This document shows positions 17,016 through 25,227 of a DNA stretch of 30,572 bases, piece after piece. A program made the position numbers and the translations under genes. The notes below the pieces were generated by a model. The model did no database searches. It saw only the letters and a program-made list of their open reading frames with translations, and was not told where the DNA came from. Every line of letters starts with the position of its first letter. The stretch's first letter is position 1. The stretch comes from JBMOGA01 sp049318625. GTDB taxonomy: Bacteria; Pseudomonadota; Alphaproteobacteria; Rhizobiales; Hyphomicrobiaceae. The stretch lies in the NCBI GenBank assembly GCA_049318625.1, contig JBMOGA010000049.1, forward strand, positions 1-30,572. The letters are read 5' to 3'.

Positions 17016-17612
17016 ATGGAGCGGTTACAGCAAGTCGCGGAGCGCATCGCCCGCTGGGGCGCGATCGCCGGCGGCGCCATGCTGCTCGTAGCGTCGGTCG
17101 TCATCTGCGTCGATATCGTCTTGCGCTATGCGTTGGCCATGACGGTGGGGGGCGCCGACGAGCTGGCCGGCTACGCGCTCGCCATCGCCAGCGTGTGGGG
17201 CTTCTCCACCGCGCTGCTGGCCCGCTCCCACATCCGCATCGACACCGTCTACGTCCGCGTCGGCGCCCGCACGCGGGCGGCCCTCGACGTATTGAACCTC
17301 GTCTGCCTCACCTTCTTCATCGGCCTGGTGGCATGGCACGGCTGGGGCGTGCTCGAGCAGTCCTGGGTCTCCAACTCCCACTCGCTGTCGGACCTGCAGA
17401 CACCGCTCATCGTGCCGCAGGCCCTGTGGTTCGCCGGGCTCGCGTTCTTCGTGGTGGTCGCGGTGCTGCTGCTGGCCCGTGCGCTGCTGGCCTTCGGCAG
17501 CGGTGATTTCGCCGCCGGCTTCGCATTGATCGGCTCCAAGTCGGCGGTGGCGGAGGCCGAGGAAGAAATCCGCTCCGCCGAACTCGTGCTCGACAAAGAG
17601 AACAAGTCATGA
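17016..17612 (+). CDS. TRAP transporter small permease (DctQ family)
   Basis: A 198-residue inner-membrane protein with four hydrophobic segments at about 18-40, 48-68, 88-112 and 128-152, as usual for DctQ. The motif VDIVLRYALAMTVGGADELAGY near 30-52 contains the family's conserved RY and E residues, and LLARSHIRID follows TM2. A charged tail of about 45 residues (AEAEEEIRSAELVLDKENKS) extends beyond TM4. It forms the transporter with the large permease. The ATG at 17016 follows GGGGGAACGGGACAA. The stop overlaps the start of the DctM gene (ATGA). Confidence 0.9.
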   Translation: MERLQQVAERIARWGAIAGGAMLLVASVVICVDIVLRYALAMTVGGADELAGYALAIASVWGFSTALLARSHIRIDTVYVRVGARTRAALDVLNLVCLTFFIGLVAWHGWGVLEQSWVSNSHSLSDLQTPLIVPQALWFAGLAFFVVVAVLLLARALLAFGSGDFAAGFALIGSKSAVAEAEEEIRSAELVLDKENKS

Positions 17613-18895
17613 CAGCAGCTGTTTCATTGATCGTTCTGCTGATCGTGCTCGGCAGCTCGGTCGCCGTCGCCGGCGGCATGGGCATGGTCGGCCTCATCCT
17701 CAACATGCTGTTCACGCCGATGCCGCTGTCGCGGGTGATCGGCGAGCTGAGCTGGTCGACACAGACCAACTTCATCCTGACCGCCGTGCCGTTCTACATC
17801 ATGTTCGGCGAGATCCTGCTGCGCAGCGGGATCGCCGGGCGCATGTACGAGGCGCTGGTGCAGTGGATGTCGTGGCTGCCGGGCGGCCTCATGCACTCCA
17901 ACATCGGCGCCTGCGCGCTGTTCGGATCGGTATCGGGATCGAGCGTGGCGACCGCTGCCACCATCGGCGTCGTCGCCATCGGCGAGATCGACAAGCACAA
18001 GTACAACGAGCCGCTGTTCCTCGGCACGCTGGCTGCCGGCGGCACTCTCGGCATTCTCATTCCGCCGTCGATCAACATGATCATCTACGGCGTCATGACC
18101 GACACCTCGGTGCCCAAGCTCTATCTCGCCGGCTTCATCCCCGGCTTCATCCTGACCGTGATGTTCAGCCTGACGGTGCTGCTCCTGTGCATCTGGAAGC
18201 CGGCATGGGGCGGCGAAAAGGTTCAGACCGACTGGGCCTCGCGCATGCGGCTGCTGCCCGATCTGCTGCCGCCGCTCGCCCTGCTGATGATCGTCGTCGG
18301 CGCCATCTTCTTCGGCCTGGCGACGGCGACCGAGTCGGCCGCGGTCGGCATCGTCGGCGCGCTGGCGATCACCGCCTGGCGGCGCCGGTTGACGCTGGCG
18401 ATGCTGCGCGACGTCTGCGAGGCGACGGCACGGACCACCGCGATGGTGGTGGCGATCCTGCTCGGCGCGTTCTTCCTCAACATCGTGATCCAGACCATCG
18501 GTCTGACCCGCCAGCTGAGCGATCTCATCAAGGCCTATCAGCTGTCGCCGTTCCAGGTGCTGATGGCGGTCATCGCGCTCTATCTCGTGCTCGGCACCTT
18601 CATGGAGGAGCTGTCGATGATGATCGCGACGATCCCCATCACAACGCCGCTGATCGTGCAGGCGGGCTACGATCCGATCTGGTACGGCATCCTCATCGTG
18701 CTACTGATCCAGACCGCGATGGTGACGCCGCCGTTCGGCATCAACCTTTTCGTCATCCAGGGCATCAGGGGCAGAGGACGATTATCCGAAGTCGAGATCG
18801 GCTCGGCCCCGTTCGTGCTCGCTCTGCTGGCGATGATCGTGCTGATCTGCATCTTCCCCGACATCGTGATGTGGCTGCCGCGGTTGATCGGCTGA
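17609..18895 (+). CDS. TRAP transporter large permease (DctM family)
   Basis: A 428-residue polytopic protein, the normal DctM length, with about 12 membrane segments. Recognisable family stretches are FYIMFGEILLRSGI, FGSVSGSSVATAATIG, AAGGTLGILIPPSINMIIYG and ATATESAAVGIVGAL. It is the ion-coupled channel part of the transporter. It is translationally coupled to the DctQ gene. Its stop is 3 bp from the end of the convergent hydantoinase A gene, with no terminator between them, so transcripts from the two sides must overlap. Confidence 0.94.
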   Translation: MTAAVSLIVLLIVLGSSVAVAGGMGMVGLILNMLFTPMPLSRVIGELSWSTQTNFILTAVPFYIMFGEILLRSGIAGRMYEALVQWMSWLPGGLMHSNIGACALFGSVSGSSVATAATIGVVAIGEIDKHKYNEPLFLGTLAAGGTLGILIPPSINMIIYGVMTDTSVPKLYLAGFIPGFILTVMFSLTVLLLCIWKPAWGGEKVQTDWASRMRLLPDLLPPLALLMIVVGAIFFGLATATESAAVGIVGALAITAWRRRLTLAMLRDVCEATARTTAMVVAILLGAFFLNIVIQTIGLTRQLSDLIKAYQLSPFQVLMAVIALYLVLGTFMEELSMMIATIPITTPLIVQAGYDPIWYGILIVLLIQTAMVTPPFGINLFVIQGIRGRGRLSEVEIGSAPFVLALLAMIVLICIFPDIVMWLPRLIG

Positions 18896-18898
18896 CCG

Positions 18899-20986
18899 CT
18901 ACCCCATCTCGATGACGATGTTGCCGCCGCGGTCGAGGCTCGCCGCCGCGCCGGGGCGCACCAGCGTGGTCGAGTCGTACTCCTCGACGATCAGCGGCCC
19001 GGTACGGCCACTCGCAAGATCCGCCCGCCGCAGGATCGGCGTTTCCATCCAGCCGTGCGTCGGGCCGAAATAGGCCTGCCGCGCGCCGGAGGGCTCGGGC
19101 TCCGGCCGCGTCGGCCGCACCCGCTCGGGCACGCCCGACCCCTCGCGCAACCCCTGCCCGACCACCTGGATCGCCACCAGCTCGACCGGTTCCTCCGGAC
19201 CCGCCCGATGGCCGTAGGTGCGCTCGTGCTCGGCGCCGAACGCCTCTTCCAGATGCGCGACCATCCCGGCGTCGAACGCCCGCTCCGGCACCGGCACCAC
19301 CAGTTCGTAGCTCTGCCCGTGGTAGTGCAGCGCCGCCGACCGGCGCAGCCGCGCGCGCGCCCCCGTGAACCCTTCGAGCGCGAGTTGACGGCTGGCCTCC
19401 GTCGCCAGTTCGTCCCACGCCTGCGCGATCTCGGCGAGGTCGGCCTTGCGCAACAGCCGCCGGAAGGTGCGGCCGTAGTGATGCTCGACGTCGGCGTAGA
19501 GCAGCCCGAACGACGAGAACAGACCCGCCGACGGCGGCACCACGATGCGCCGTATGCCGAGCGCATCCGCCATGCCGCAGGCAAACAACGGCCCGTTGCC
19601 GCCGAACGCGAACAGCGCGAACTCGCGCGGGTCGCGGCCGCGCTCGGTCGAGACCGCCTTGATGGCGCGGATCATGTTGGACGCCGCGATCTGGTGGGCG
19701 CCAAAGGCCGCCGCCTCGACCGCGAGGCCGAGCGGCCGCGCCACCTTGTCCTCGAGCGCCCGCCGCGCCTTGGCGGCATCGAGCTTCAGCGCGCCGCCGA
19801 CCAGATGCTGCGGGTTGAGATAGCCGAGCACCACGTTGGCGTCCGTCACCGTCGGCGTCTCATTGCCCTTGCCGTAGCAGACGGGACCCGGCACCGCGCC
19901 GGCACTCTCCGGCCCGATCTGCAGCGCGCCGCCACGGTCGATCCAGATCAGCGAGCCACCGCCGGCGCCGACCTCGGCGAGATCGATGGCCGGCACCTTC
20001 AGCGTATAGCCGGCGCCGGTCAGCAGCCGCGAGCCGATCATGATGCCGGCGCCGACCGCATACTCCGACGCCCGCATCACCTCGCCGGCCTCGACCAGCG
20101 ACGCCTTCGCGGTGGTGCCGCCCATGTCGAACGTGATGATCTTTTCGAGCCCCTTGGCGCGCGCCAGTGCCTGGCCGCCGACGACGCCGCCCGCCGGACC
20201 GGACTCGATGATGTTCATCGGCCGCGCCGCCGCCGCCGTGTCGGTCGTGAGCCCGCCGTTCGACTGCATGAGCAGCACCCGCGCCGGCACGCCCGCCGCA
20301 TCCAGCGACTGGCGCAGCGCCTTGAGGTACGTGGCGACGATCGGCATGACGTAGGCGTTGATGACCGTCGTCGAGGTGCGCTCGTACTCCTTGATCTCCG
20401 GCAGCACCTCGTAGGAGATGCTGAGCGGCAAGCCCGGTGCCTTGCGCCTGAGCACGTCGCGCAGCATCAGCTCGTGAACCGGATTGGTGAACGAGTTGAG
20501 CAGGCAGACGGCCACGGCCTCCACGCCTTCCGCCAGAAGCGCGTCGACCGCCCGCTCGGCATCGGCCGGCGACAGCGCCCGCTCGACCTGGCCTGTCGCG
20601 TCGATGCGCTCGTCCACGACCTGCCGCAGATAGCGCTCGACCAGGGGCTCGGGCTTGGTCCACGCGAGATCGTACATCCGCGGCATGCGCAGCGTACGGA
20701 TCTCCAGCACGTCGCGGAACCCCTTGCTGGTGATCAGGCCGACCCGCGCGCCTTTCTTCTCCAGTATGGCGTTCGACGCAACCGTGGTGCCGTGGCGGAT
20801 CTCCTCGACATCCGATCCGGCGAGGGACTGCTCACGGAACACTTCGGCGAGCCCGTCGACGATGGCCGCCGCATAGTTGCCGGTGCTGGACGATATCTTC
20901 TTGGTGTGGATCGTGCCGTCGCTGCCGAGCAGCACGATGTCCGTGAACGTTCCGCCGATGTCGACGCCGACACGATAGGTGGTCAT
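18899..20986 (-). CDS. Hydantoinase/oxoprolinase family protein, A subunit
   Basis: A 695-residue HyuA-type subunit. The N-terminal ASKHA-like ATP-binding motif GVDIGGTFTDIVLL is at about 7-20 and a second phosphate loop, FDMGGTTAKASLV, lies near 280. The C-terminal domain is the usual oxoprolinase beta region. With the B subunit it should carry out an ATP-dependent reaction on a cyclic amide or ketone: N-methylhydantoinase, 5-oxoprolinase and acetone or acetophenone carboxylase are all in this family. It starts 6 bp after the hyuB-type stop, so both are one operon. Small third subunits of carboxylases are not seen. The TRAP operon beside it may import the substrate. Confidence 0.92.
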   Translation of the reverse strand: MTTYRVGVDIGGTFTDIVLLGSDGTIHTKKISSSTGNYAAAIVDGLAEVFREQSLAGSDVEEIRHGTTVASNAILEKKGARVGLITSKGFRDVLEIRTLRMPRMYDLAWTKPEPLVERYLRQVVDERIDATGQVERALSPADAERAVDALLAEGVEAVAVCLLNSFTNPVHELMLRDVLRRKAPGLPLSISYEVLPEIKEYERTSTTVINAYVMPIVATYLKALRQSLDAAGVPARVLLMQSNGGLTTDTAAAARPMNIIESGPAGGVVGGQALARAKGLEKIITFDMGGTTAKASLVEAGEVMRASEYAVGAGIMIGSRLLTGAGYTLKVPAIDLAEVGAGGGSLIWIDRGGALQIGPESAGAVPGPVCYGKGNETPTVTDANVVLGYLNPQHLVGGALKLDAAKARRALEDKVARPLGLAVEAAAFGAHQIAASNMIRAIKAVSTERGRDPREFALFAFGGNGPLFACGMADALGIRRIVVPPSAGLFSSFGLLYADVEHHYGRTFRRLLRKADLAEIAQAWDELATEASRQLALEGFTGARARLRRSAALHYHGQSYELVVPVPERAFDAGMVAHLEEAFGAEHERTYGHRAGPEEPVELVAIQVVGQGLREGSGVPERVRPTRPEPEPSGARQAYFGPTHGWMETPILRRADLASGRTGPLIVEEYDSTTLVRPGAAASLDRGGNIVIEMG

Positions 20987-20992
20987 GGTCCG

Positions 20993-22786
20993 CTACTCCG
21001 CTGCCTTGACCGGGATCGGGTCGTGCCATTGCACCTTGGGAACCGCGGTCCACCCGCGCGCCGCGCGGATCTCGCCGCGCCGCCGTTCCGTCGCCGCGGC
21101 GTCGACCTGCCAGCGCGCCGTGTCGACGATGACGCCATAGTCGGCCGCCGCGCGTCCGGGCGACAGCAGTTCATTGCGCACGTCACGCAGCACCGCCGCC
21201 GGGTCCCGCTCTAGCGGATCGCCCCACCCGCCGGCGCCGGCCAGCACGTGGCGGAACACCTCGCCCTTGCGCATCGTCATGGTGAGCTTGCTGTTCAGCG
21301 CCCGCGCCTCGGTCTCGGGGTTCATCGTATTCTCCGACGGCGCGCCGGGACTGCCGCCGTACAGGCCGAACGGCCGGTGGGTGCGCCGGTCGGAGCGCAC
21401 CTGCAGCGTCGCCTCGTCCTCGGTCAGCCGGTAGTCGCGCAGGAACGGCACGCCGCCGCGATACTTGCCGGCCCCGGCCTTGTCGGCCACGAACTCGTAG
21501 GCGAGCAGCTGGATCGGATGCTCCGCCTCTGTCACTTCGATCGAGTGCGAGGCCATGTTGGCGAACATGTGCGAGTTGCCGTCGAGGCCGTCGGCCCACG
21601 GCCGCGCGCCCCAGGCCCCGCAGGTGAAATCAACGTACACGAACGGCTTGCGCTCCGTCGTCCACCCGCCGATCGAGACGCCGGTATTGCCGCCGTCGCC
21701 GGCCGCCTTCACCTTGTCGGGCAGCATCATGGCGAGCGCGCCGAACATGCAGTCGGTCATGCGGAAGCCGGTGAGCCCACGCGCCGCGCAGGCGGCCGGC
21801 AGCACGCCGTTGCCGACGGTGCCCGGCGGGCAGATCACCTCGATCGCGCGGAACACGCCTTCGTTGTTGGGAATGCCCGGCGGCAGCACCGAGCGGATCG
21901 CCGTGTAGCTGGCCGCCTTGGTGAACGACAGCGTGTTGTTGATGGCGCCCTTCACCTGTGGCGACGTGCCGGTCCAGTCGACGACCATCTTGCCGCCCGT
22001 CTTCCGGATGGTGACGAACAGGCGGATCGGCTTGCCGATGTCGACGCCGTCGTCGTCGATCCAGTCCTCGAAGCTCCATTCCCCGTCCGGCAGATCGGCG
22101 AGCGCCGCGCGCGTGAGCCGCTCGGCGTAGTCGATCGCCTCGTTCATGTAGTGTTTGGTCTCGGCCACGCCGAACCGCGCCACCAGCTCCGCGAACTGCT
22201 GTTCGGCGATGTGGCAGGCGGCGAGCTGCGCCCGCAGATCGCCGAACAGCTGCACCGGCAGCCGCACGTTCCGCTCGATGAACGTCATGATCGTCTTGTT
22301 GATGCGGCCCGCCTCGTAGAGCTTCATCGGCGCGATGCGCAGGCCCTCGGCGTAGATCTCGGTCGAGTCCGACGCGTTCGAACCGGCCACCCGCCCGCCG
22401 ACGTCGCAGTGGTGGCAGACCGTCGCGGCGAACGCGAGCCGCTCGCCGTCGTGATAGAGCGGCTTGAAGATGAAGATGTCCGGCAGATGCATGCCGCCGT
22501 CGAACGGGTCGTTCATGATGAAGACGTCGCCCGGCGCCATGTCGTCGCGGAAATGCGTCATGATCGACTGCATGGCGGTCGGCACCGAGCCGAGATGCCC
22601 CGGCAGCGTCAACCCCTGGGCCGCCAGCCGGCCATCGGCATCGGCGAACCCGGTCGAGAAATCCATGTTGTCCTTGAGCACACCCGAGTAGGTGGTGCGG
22701 AACACCGTGAGCGCCATCTCGTCGGCGATCGAGAAGATGGCGTTCTTGAACAGCTCAAAAGCGATCGGACCGGTCTTGACGGTCAT
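20993..22786 (-). CDS. Hydantoinase B/oxoprolinase family protein, B subunit
   Basis: A 597-residue HyuB-type subunit. Family stretches are FRTTYSGVLKDNMDFSTG near 29-46, FIMNDPFDGGMHLPDIF near 88-104 and VCHHCDVGGR near 118-127, which supplies probable metal ligands. NTLSFTKAASYTAIR and GGNTGVSIGG come later. It is the first gene of the pair and starts with ATG at 22786 behind GGGGGGCC. Length is ordinary for stand-alone B subunits. Two adjacent palindromes lie 22-47 bp upstream of the start and could be operators. No regulator gene is adjacent. Confidence 0.92.
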   Translation of the reverse strand: MTVKTGPIAFELFKNAIFSIADEMALTVFRTTYSGVLKDNMDFSTGFADADGRLAAQGLTLPGHLGSVPTAMQSIMTHFRDDMAPGDVFIMNDPFDGGMHLPDIFIFKPLYHDGERLAFAATVCHHCDVGGRVAGSNASDSTEIYAEGLRIAPMKLYEAGRINKTIMTFIERNVRLPVQLFGDLRAQLAACHIAEQQFAELVARFGVAETKHYMNEAIDYAERLTRAALADLPDGEWSFEDWIDDDGVDIGKPIRLFVTIRKTGGKMVVDWTGTSPQVKGAINNTLSFTKAASYTAIRSVLPPGIPNNEGVFRAIEVICPPGTVGNGVLPAACAARGLTGFRMTDCMFGALAMMLPDKVKAAGDGGNTGVSIGGWTTERKPFVYVDFTCGAWGARPWADGLDGNSHMFANMASHSIEVTEAEHPIQLLAYEFVADKAGAGKYRGGVPFLRDYRLTEDEATLQVRSDRRTHRPFGLYGGSPGAPSENTMNPETEARALNSKLTMTMRKGEVFRHVLAGAGGWGDPLERDPAAVLRDVRNELLSPGRAAADYGVIVDTARWQVDAAATERRRGEIRAARGWTAVPKVQWHDPIPVKAAE

Positions 22787-22807
22787 GGACGGCCCCCCGG
22801 TTTGGCG

Positions 22808-22833
22808 GCGTCGCGCGACGCGACACGTGTCGC
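22808..22833. promoter_or_regulatory. Two overlapping 14-bp palindromes upstream of the hydantoinase operon
   Basis: GCGTCGCGCGACGC (22808-22821) and GCGACACGTGTCGC (22820-22833) are each perfect palindromes. Their centres are 12 bp apart and they share outer GCG/CGC arms. They end 22 bp from the hyuB-type start, the usual place of a repressor or activator site. Between 22834 and 23183 I see no gene or further convincing signal. Confidence 0.5.
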
Positions 22834-23207
22834 ATCGAGACTAGGAACTGCCGCCGCGACCGTCCATCCTCCGCGAATGGAGAGCAGCCCTTCGGCAGCC
22901 GCCGCCGCGACCACCGGCACCCGCCCGAAAACCGCGCGTTCCGCCCAAGGTTCGGGCACAGGCACCGGCGAACCCTTCGCTGAGACAGCCCGGCGTCACC
23001 CATCACGTTGCACGTTCGGACCGCTGCGAACGTGCGCCCCGAATTGCCGCGCAATCATCACGGGCGCCGAGTGCACCCGCATGCCATGAGGTACAGTGAG
23101 ATGCGCGGCCGCTATGGATCGCAGCCGCGGGTGTTTCGACACCGAACGCACCTCACTCGCGAACCCGGGAACCAGGCTGGATCGTGCGCCAAGAACCAAC
23201 CACGGAC

Positions 23208-23669
23208 ATGAGCCGGTCGCGCCGGGCGTGGCGCGCGCTCTGCGTCGTCCTTCTGTTCCTCGTCGTCGGTCCGCCGGTCGGCGCGGTGGCTTTTTTCCTG
23301 TCGGTCGGCCTGCTCGGGATGGGCCGCAACGTCGACCTCGCCGGGATGGTCTGGCTCGGCCTGTTCGCGGTCATCTACGCGGTGCCGCTGAGCTACCTGT
23401 TCGGTGCCCTGCCGGCCGCCGTCGCGGGGCTCGCGGTCGCCGCCCGCCAGGACCGAGCCGGCCCCATCGGCTGGCGGTTCTCGCTGTTGATCGGCGCCGC
23501 CATCGGGCTCGGCCTGCAGCTCGTGACCAGCCAGCCGATCATCGCACCGGACGCGACCACGACATACGGCATGCCCATGGGCACGGCGGTGATGCTGCTC
23601 ACTTGCCTGGTCGCAACGCTGCTGTGCAGCCGCTTGGCGCGCCGCTTCGCCCCGCCCGTGCGGCGATAG
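23208..23669 (+). CDS. Small polytopic membrane protein of unknown function
   Basis: I do not recognise a family. From the ATG at 23208 the protein has 153 residues with four hydrophobic segments at about 11-35, 44-75, 85-105 and 120-142. It opens with a basic MSRSRRAWR stretch and ends in RRFAPPVRR, so both ends are probably cytoplasmic. A GTG at 23184 would add eight residues and has an AGG upstream; the ATG has no clear ribosome-binding site. It stands alone on the plus strand between the hydantoinase operon and the minus-strand secreted paralogues. Its high GC matches the core genome rather than the stretch to its right. Confidence 0.6.
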   Translation: MSRSRRAWRALCVVLLFLVVGPPVGAVAFFLSVGLLGMGRNVDLAGMVWLGLFAVIYAVPLSYLFGALPAAVAGLAVAARQDRAGPIGWRFSLLIGAAIGLGLQLVTSQPIIAPDATTTYGMPMGTAVMLLTCLVATLLCSRLARRFAPPVRR

Positions 23670-23758
23670 GCCGGGGGCCGAAACCAACCGCGGCATCTGA
23701 TTGCAGTGCTAAATTGATTTCACCAACTCAGCCGATCGGCAGAACGCAATCCCGAATG

Positions 23759-24164
23759 TCACTTCACGACGATGCGAATCCGGTACTTGGTGCTCGATCC
23801 AACGGACGAAATCACCTCAAACTCAACTTGGTCTGTTCCAGCAAATCCTTGATCCGAAGCGTAGTGGAAAAGAACCCCCACGGACTCTCGCTCGTTGCAC
23901 TTGAATCTAATGTTATCATTTTTTGTAAGCCGTAAATCCGCTTCCGGGCGCGTGCCCAAGCTTTCCCTTCGTAGGTGCTTTGGAGATCCGGACCGTCAAA
24001 TGTCCCGTGGTCGAGCAATCCGGGTTCAGGTTTTAGTGCGACCAAATTTTTGCGCGCTCGCCAGAGACGACGACACTTGTTTCATTGCGTAGAGGCATCT
24101 CCTGCGCGATAGCAACGATGGTGCTGACGGCAAGAGCACCCAATGCAGACGAGGCTATCCGCAT
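23759..24164 (-). pseudogene. Broken paralogue of the adjacent secreted protein
   Basis: Reading from an ATG at 24164 gives a signal peptide (MRIASSALGALAVSTIVAIA) and then sequence matching the neighbouring gene at 24170. An in-frame TAA interrupts it at codon 44 (24033-24035), just before NLNPDCSTTGHLTVRISKAP, which aligns with AVNPDCTPIGFVTVRVTRAP in the neighbour. A second lesion is a frame change at a run of six T on the plus strand (23919-23924, A6 in the transcript). After it, RFKCNERESVGVLFHYAS and GFAGTDQVEFEV align with RSKCNEKTVDGSAIFYTS and GFKGTDSAEIEA. Two lesions make a decayed duplicate more likely than an assembly slip, though the A6 shift alone could be an error. The gap to the intact copy is 5 bp. 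Confidence 0.75.
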
Positions 24165-24169
24165 CTGCT

Positions 24170-24574
24170 CTACCTCACGCTAATCTTCAGCCGGTGTTTG
24201 CGACTCGACCCACTCGCGTAGAATGCTTCGATCTCAGCGCTATCGGTGCCCTTGAAGCCAGCATTCGACGTATAGAAAATGGCCGATCCGTCGACTGTTT
24301 TCTCGTTGCACTTTGACCGCGAATTTTCTTTGGACCAGTAACCGAAGCCCCTCGTATCCACGACCTCGATCTTGCCATTCGCAGGAGCCCTGGTAACCCG
24401 CACCGTGACAAACCCGATGGGTGTGCAGTCGGGATTCACGGCCGTCAAGAATCCGATTCTTGTCCTGGCCTCGGATATGACGACCCGCGTATAGCTGAAC
24501 ACGGGATACTCTTGGGCCGACGCCGGTAGAGAGACGGCAAGCACGCATGCCAGCGCGATCCACAATCGCAACAT
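24170..24574 (-). CDS. Secreted beta-rich protein of unknown function
   Basis: A 134-residue protein with a signal peptide (MLRLWIALACVLAVSLPASA). The mature part has two cysteines (NPDC and SKCNEK) that may form a disulfide. Its ending, AIFYTSNAGFKGTDSAEIEA, resembles the last strands of cadherin/Ig-like bacterial domains. I cannot name a function. The ATG at 24574 is chosen because GCGGGA lies six bases before it; upstream in-frame ATGs at 24580 and 24616 would put extra residues before the signal peptide. It is the upstream member of a tandem pair with the pseudogene at 23759. The surrounding DNA is AT-richer than the core, suggesting acquisition. Confidence 0.65.
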   Translation of the reverse strand: MLRLWIALACVLAVSLPASAQEYPVFSYTRVVISEARTRIGFLTAVNPDCTPIGFVTVRVTRAPANGKIEVVDTRGFGYWSKENSRSKCNEKTVDGSAIFYTSNAGFKGTDSAEIEAFYASGSSRKHRLKISVR

Positions 24575-24675
24575 GATCATTCCCGCATCAATGCTGATGT
24601 AACCTCTGATCTTCATCCAGCAGAAACTGGAATCCGGTCGTCAGCATACGCTCACGATAAGTGTCCTTCAAGCTC

Positions 24676-24888
24676 TTAGGTATGTTGCCAGCCTGCCGCG
24701 TCGTTGGCCACCGTCAGCCAGCCGAGCTTCGAGTGCGGGTGGTGGTGGTTGCAATCGTGCCGCAACGCCGCGATGAGCCGCCACGCCTCGCTGAGTGAGT
24801 GGCGCCACTTCTAGTTGAACCGCTCTGCCGGAAGCCGGGCACTGATGCTCGCGGCCAACGCGTTCTGCACTGGGTTGCCCGGCTGGAG
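24676..24888 (-). pseudogene. Remnant of an IS3-family transposase C-terminus
   Basis: Translated in one frame, PGNPVQNALAASISARL and then PAERFN resemble the PGKPxQNxxxESFNGRLRDECLN block of IS3-family OrfB (rve integrase core). After an in-frame TAG (24811-24813, where Glu is usual) come SLSEAWRLIAALRHDCNHHH and PHSKLGWLT, matching the family's EARxxIxxWRxDYNxxRPHSxLG ending. The frame closes at a TAA at 24676. Only about 70 codons remain and no terminal inverted repeats are seen, so it is a dead fragment. It stops within about 10 bp of the 86-bp tandem repeats. Confidence 0.7.
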
Positions 24889-24909
24889 ATATCGTCCGGC
24901 GCGTGAGCC

Positions 24910-24935
24910 AAAAAACCTTCGGGCCGCAGGCCCGG
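24910..24935 (-). terminator. Intrinsic terminator, distal copy
   Basis: On the minus strand CGGGCC-TGC-GGCCCG is followed by AAGGTTTTTT. It is the copy in repeat unit 1 and acts as a backup to the one nearer tRNA-Tyr. Confidence 0.65.
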
Positions 24936-24995
24936 GGAGCAAAGCGACCCGGCGCTTGCCGCCGCCCCGGCGGAGCGCCGCGAGGCGCGTGAGCC

Positions 24996-25021
24996 AAAAA
25001 ACCTTCGGGCCGCAGGCCCGG
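24996..25021 (-). terminator. Intrinsic terminator of the tRNA-Tyr transcript
   Basis: The same hairpin and T-run as at 24910, 86 bp nearer the tRNA and about 67 bp after its 3' end. It should end the tRNA-Tyr transcript. Confidence 0.7.
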
Positions 25022-25087
25022 GGAGCAAAGCGACCCGGCGCTCGGCGCCGCCCCGGCGGAGCGCCGTCAGGCGCGTGAGCCAAAATT

Positions 25088-25172
25088 TGGTGGAGAGGGC
25101 TGGATTCGAACCAGCGTAGGCGAAGCCAACGGATTTACAGTCCGTCCCCTTTAGCCACTCGGGCACCTCTCC
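25088..25172 (-). tRNA. tRNA-Tyr (anticodon GTA)
   Basis: The minus strand folds as a class II tRNA. The acceptor stem is GGAGAGG/CCTCTCC, the discriminator is A, and CCA is encoded (25088-25090). The anticodon loop CTGTAAA has GTA, a variable arm follows, and the T-arm loop is TTCGAAT. It is 85 bases with CCA. It is divergent from rlmB, with its promoter at 25228-25256 and terminators in the downstream repeats. Confidence 0.97.
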
Positions 25173-25199
25173 GACCGGGCATCTGCGCAAACAAAATCG

Positions 25200-25218
25200 C
25201 CCCGCGATGCCAGCGGGG
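25200..25218 (-). other. Terminator-like hairpin in the tRNA-Tyr leader
   Basis: On the minus strand CCCCGC-TGGCATC-GCGGGG is followed by CGATTTTGTTT. It lies between the promoter and the mature 5' end of tRNA-Tyr. It could be a partial attenuator or a processing signal in the leader. Confidence 0.4.
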
Positions 25219-25227
25219 CCGGGCGGC

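Larger units (their letters stand above)
24898..25085. repeat. 86-bp tandem repeat, two copies plus a partial third
   Basis: Copy 1 is 24898-24983 and copy 2 is 24984-25069. They differ at four positions by eye. A 16-base start of a third copy (25070-25085) abuts the 3' end of tRNA-Tyr. Each unit has a CGGGCC/GGCCCG hairpin followed on the minus strand by a T-run, and a larger stem CGGCGCT/AGCGCCG. It looks like a REP/BIME-type palindromic unit rather than coding DNA. Open frames across it on either strand are spurious. Confidence 0.85.

Noticed and set aside
23130..23143. GGTGT-TTCG-ACACC hairpin before the membrane protein gene
   Set aside because: The stem is only five pairs and has no T-run or other context.
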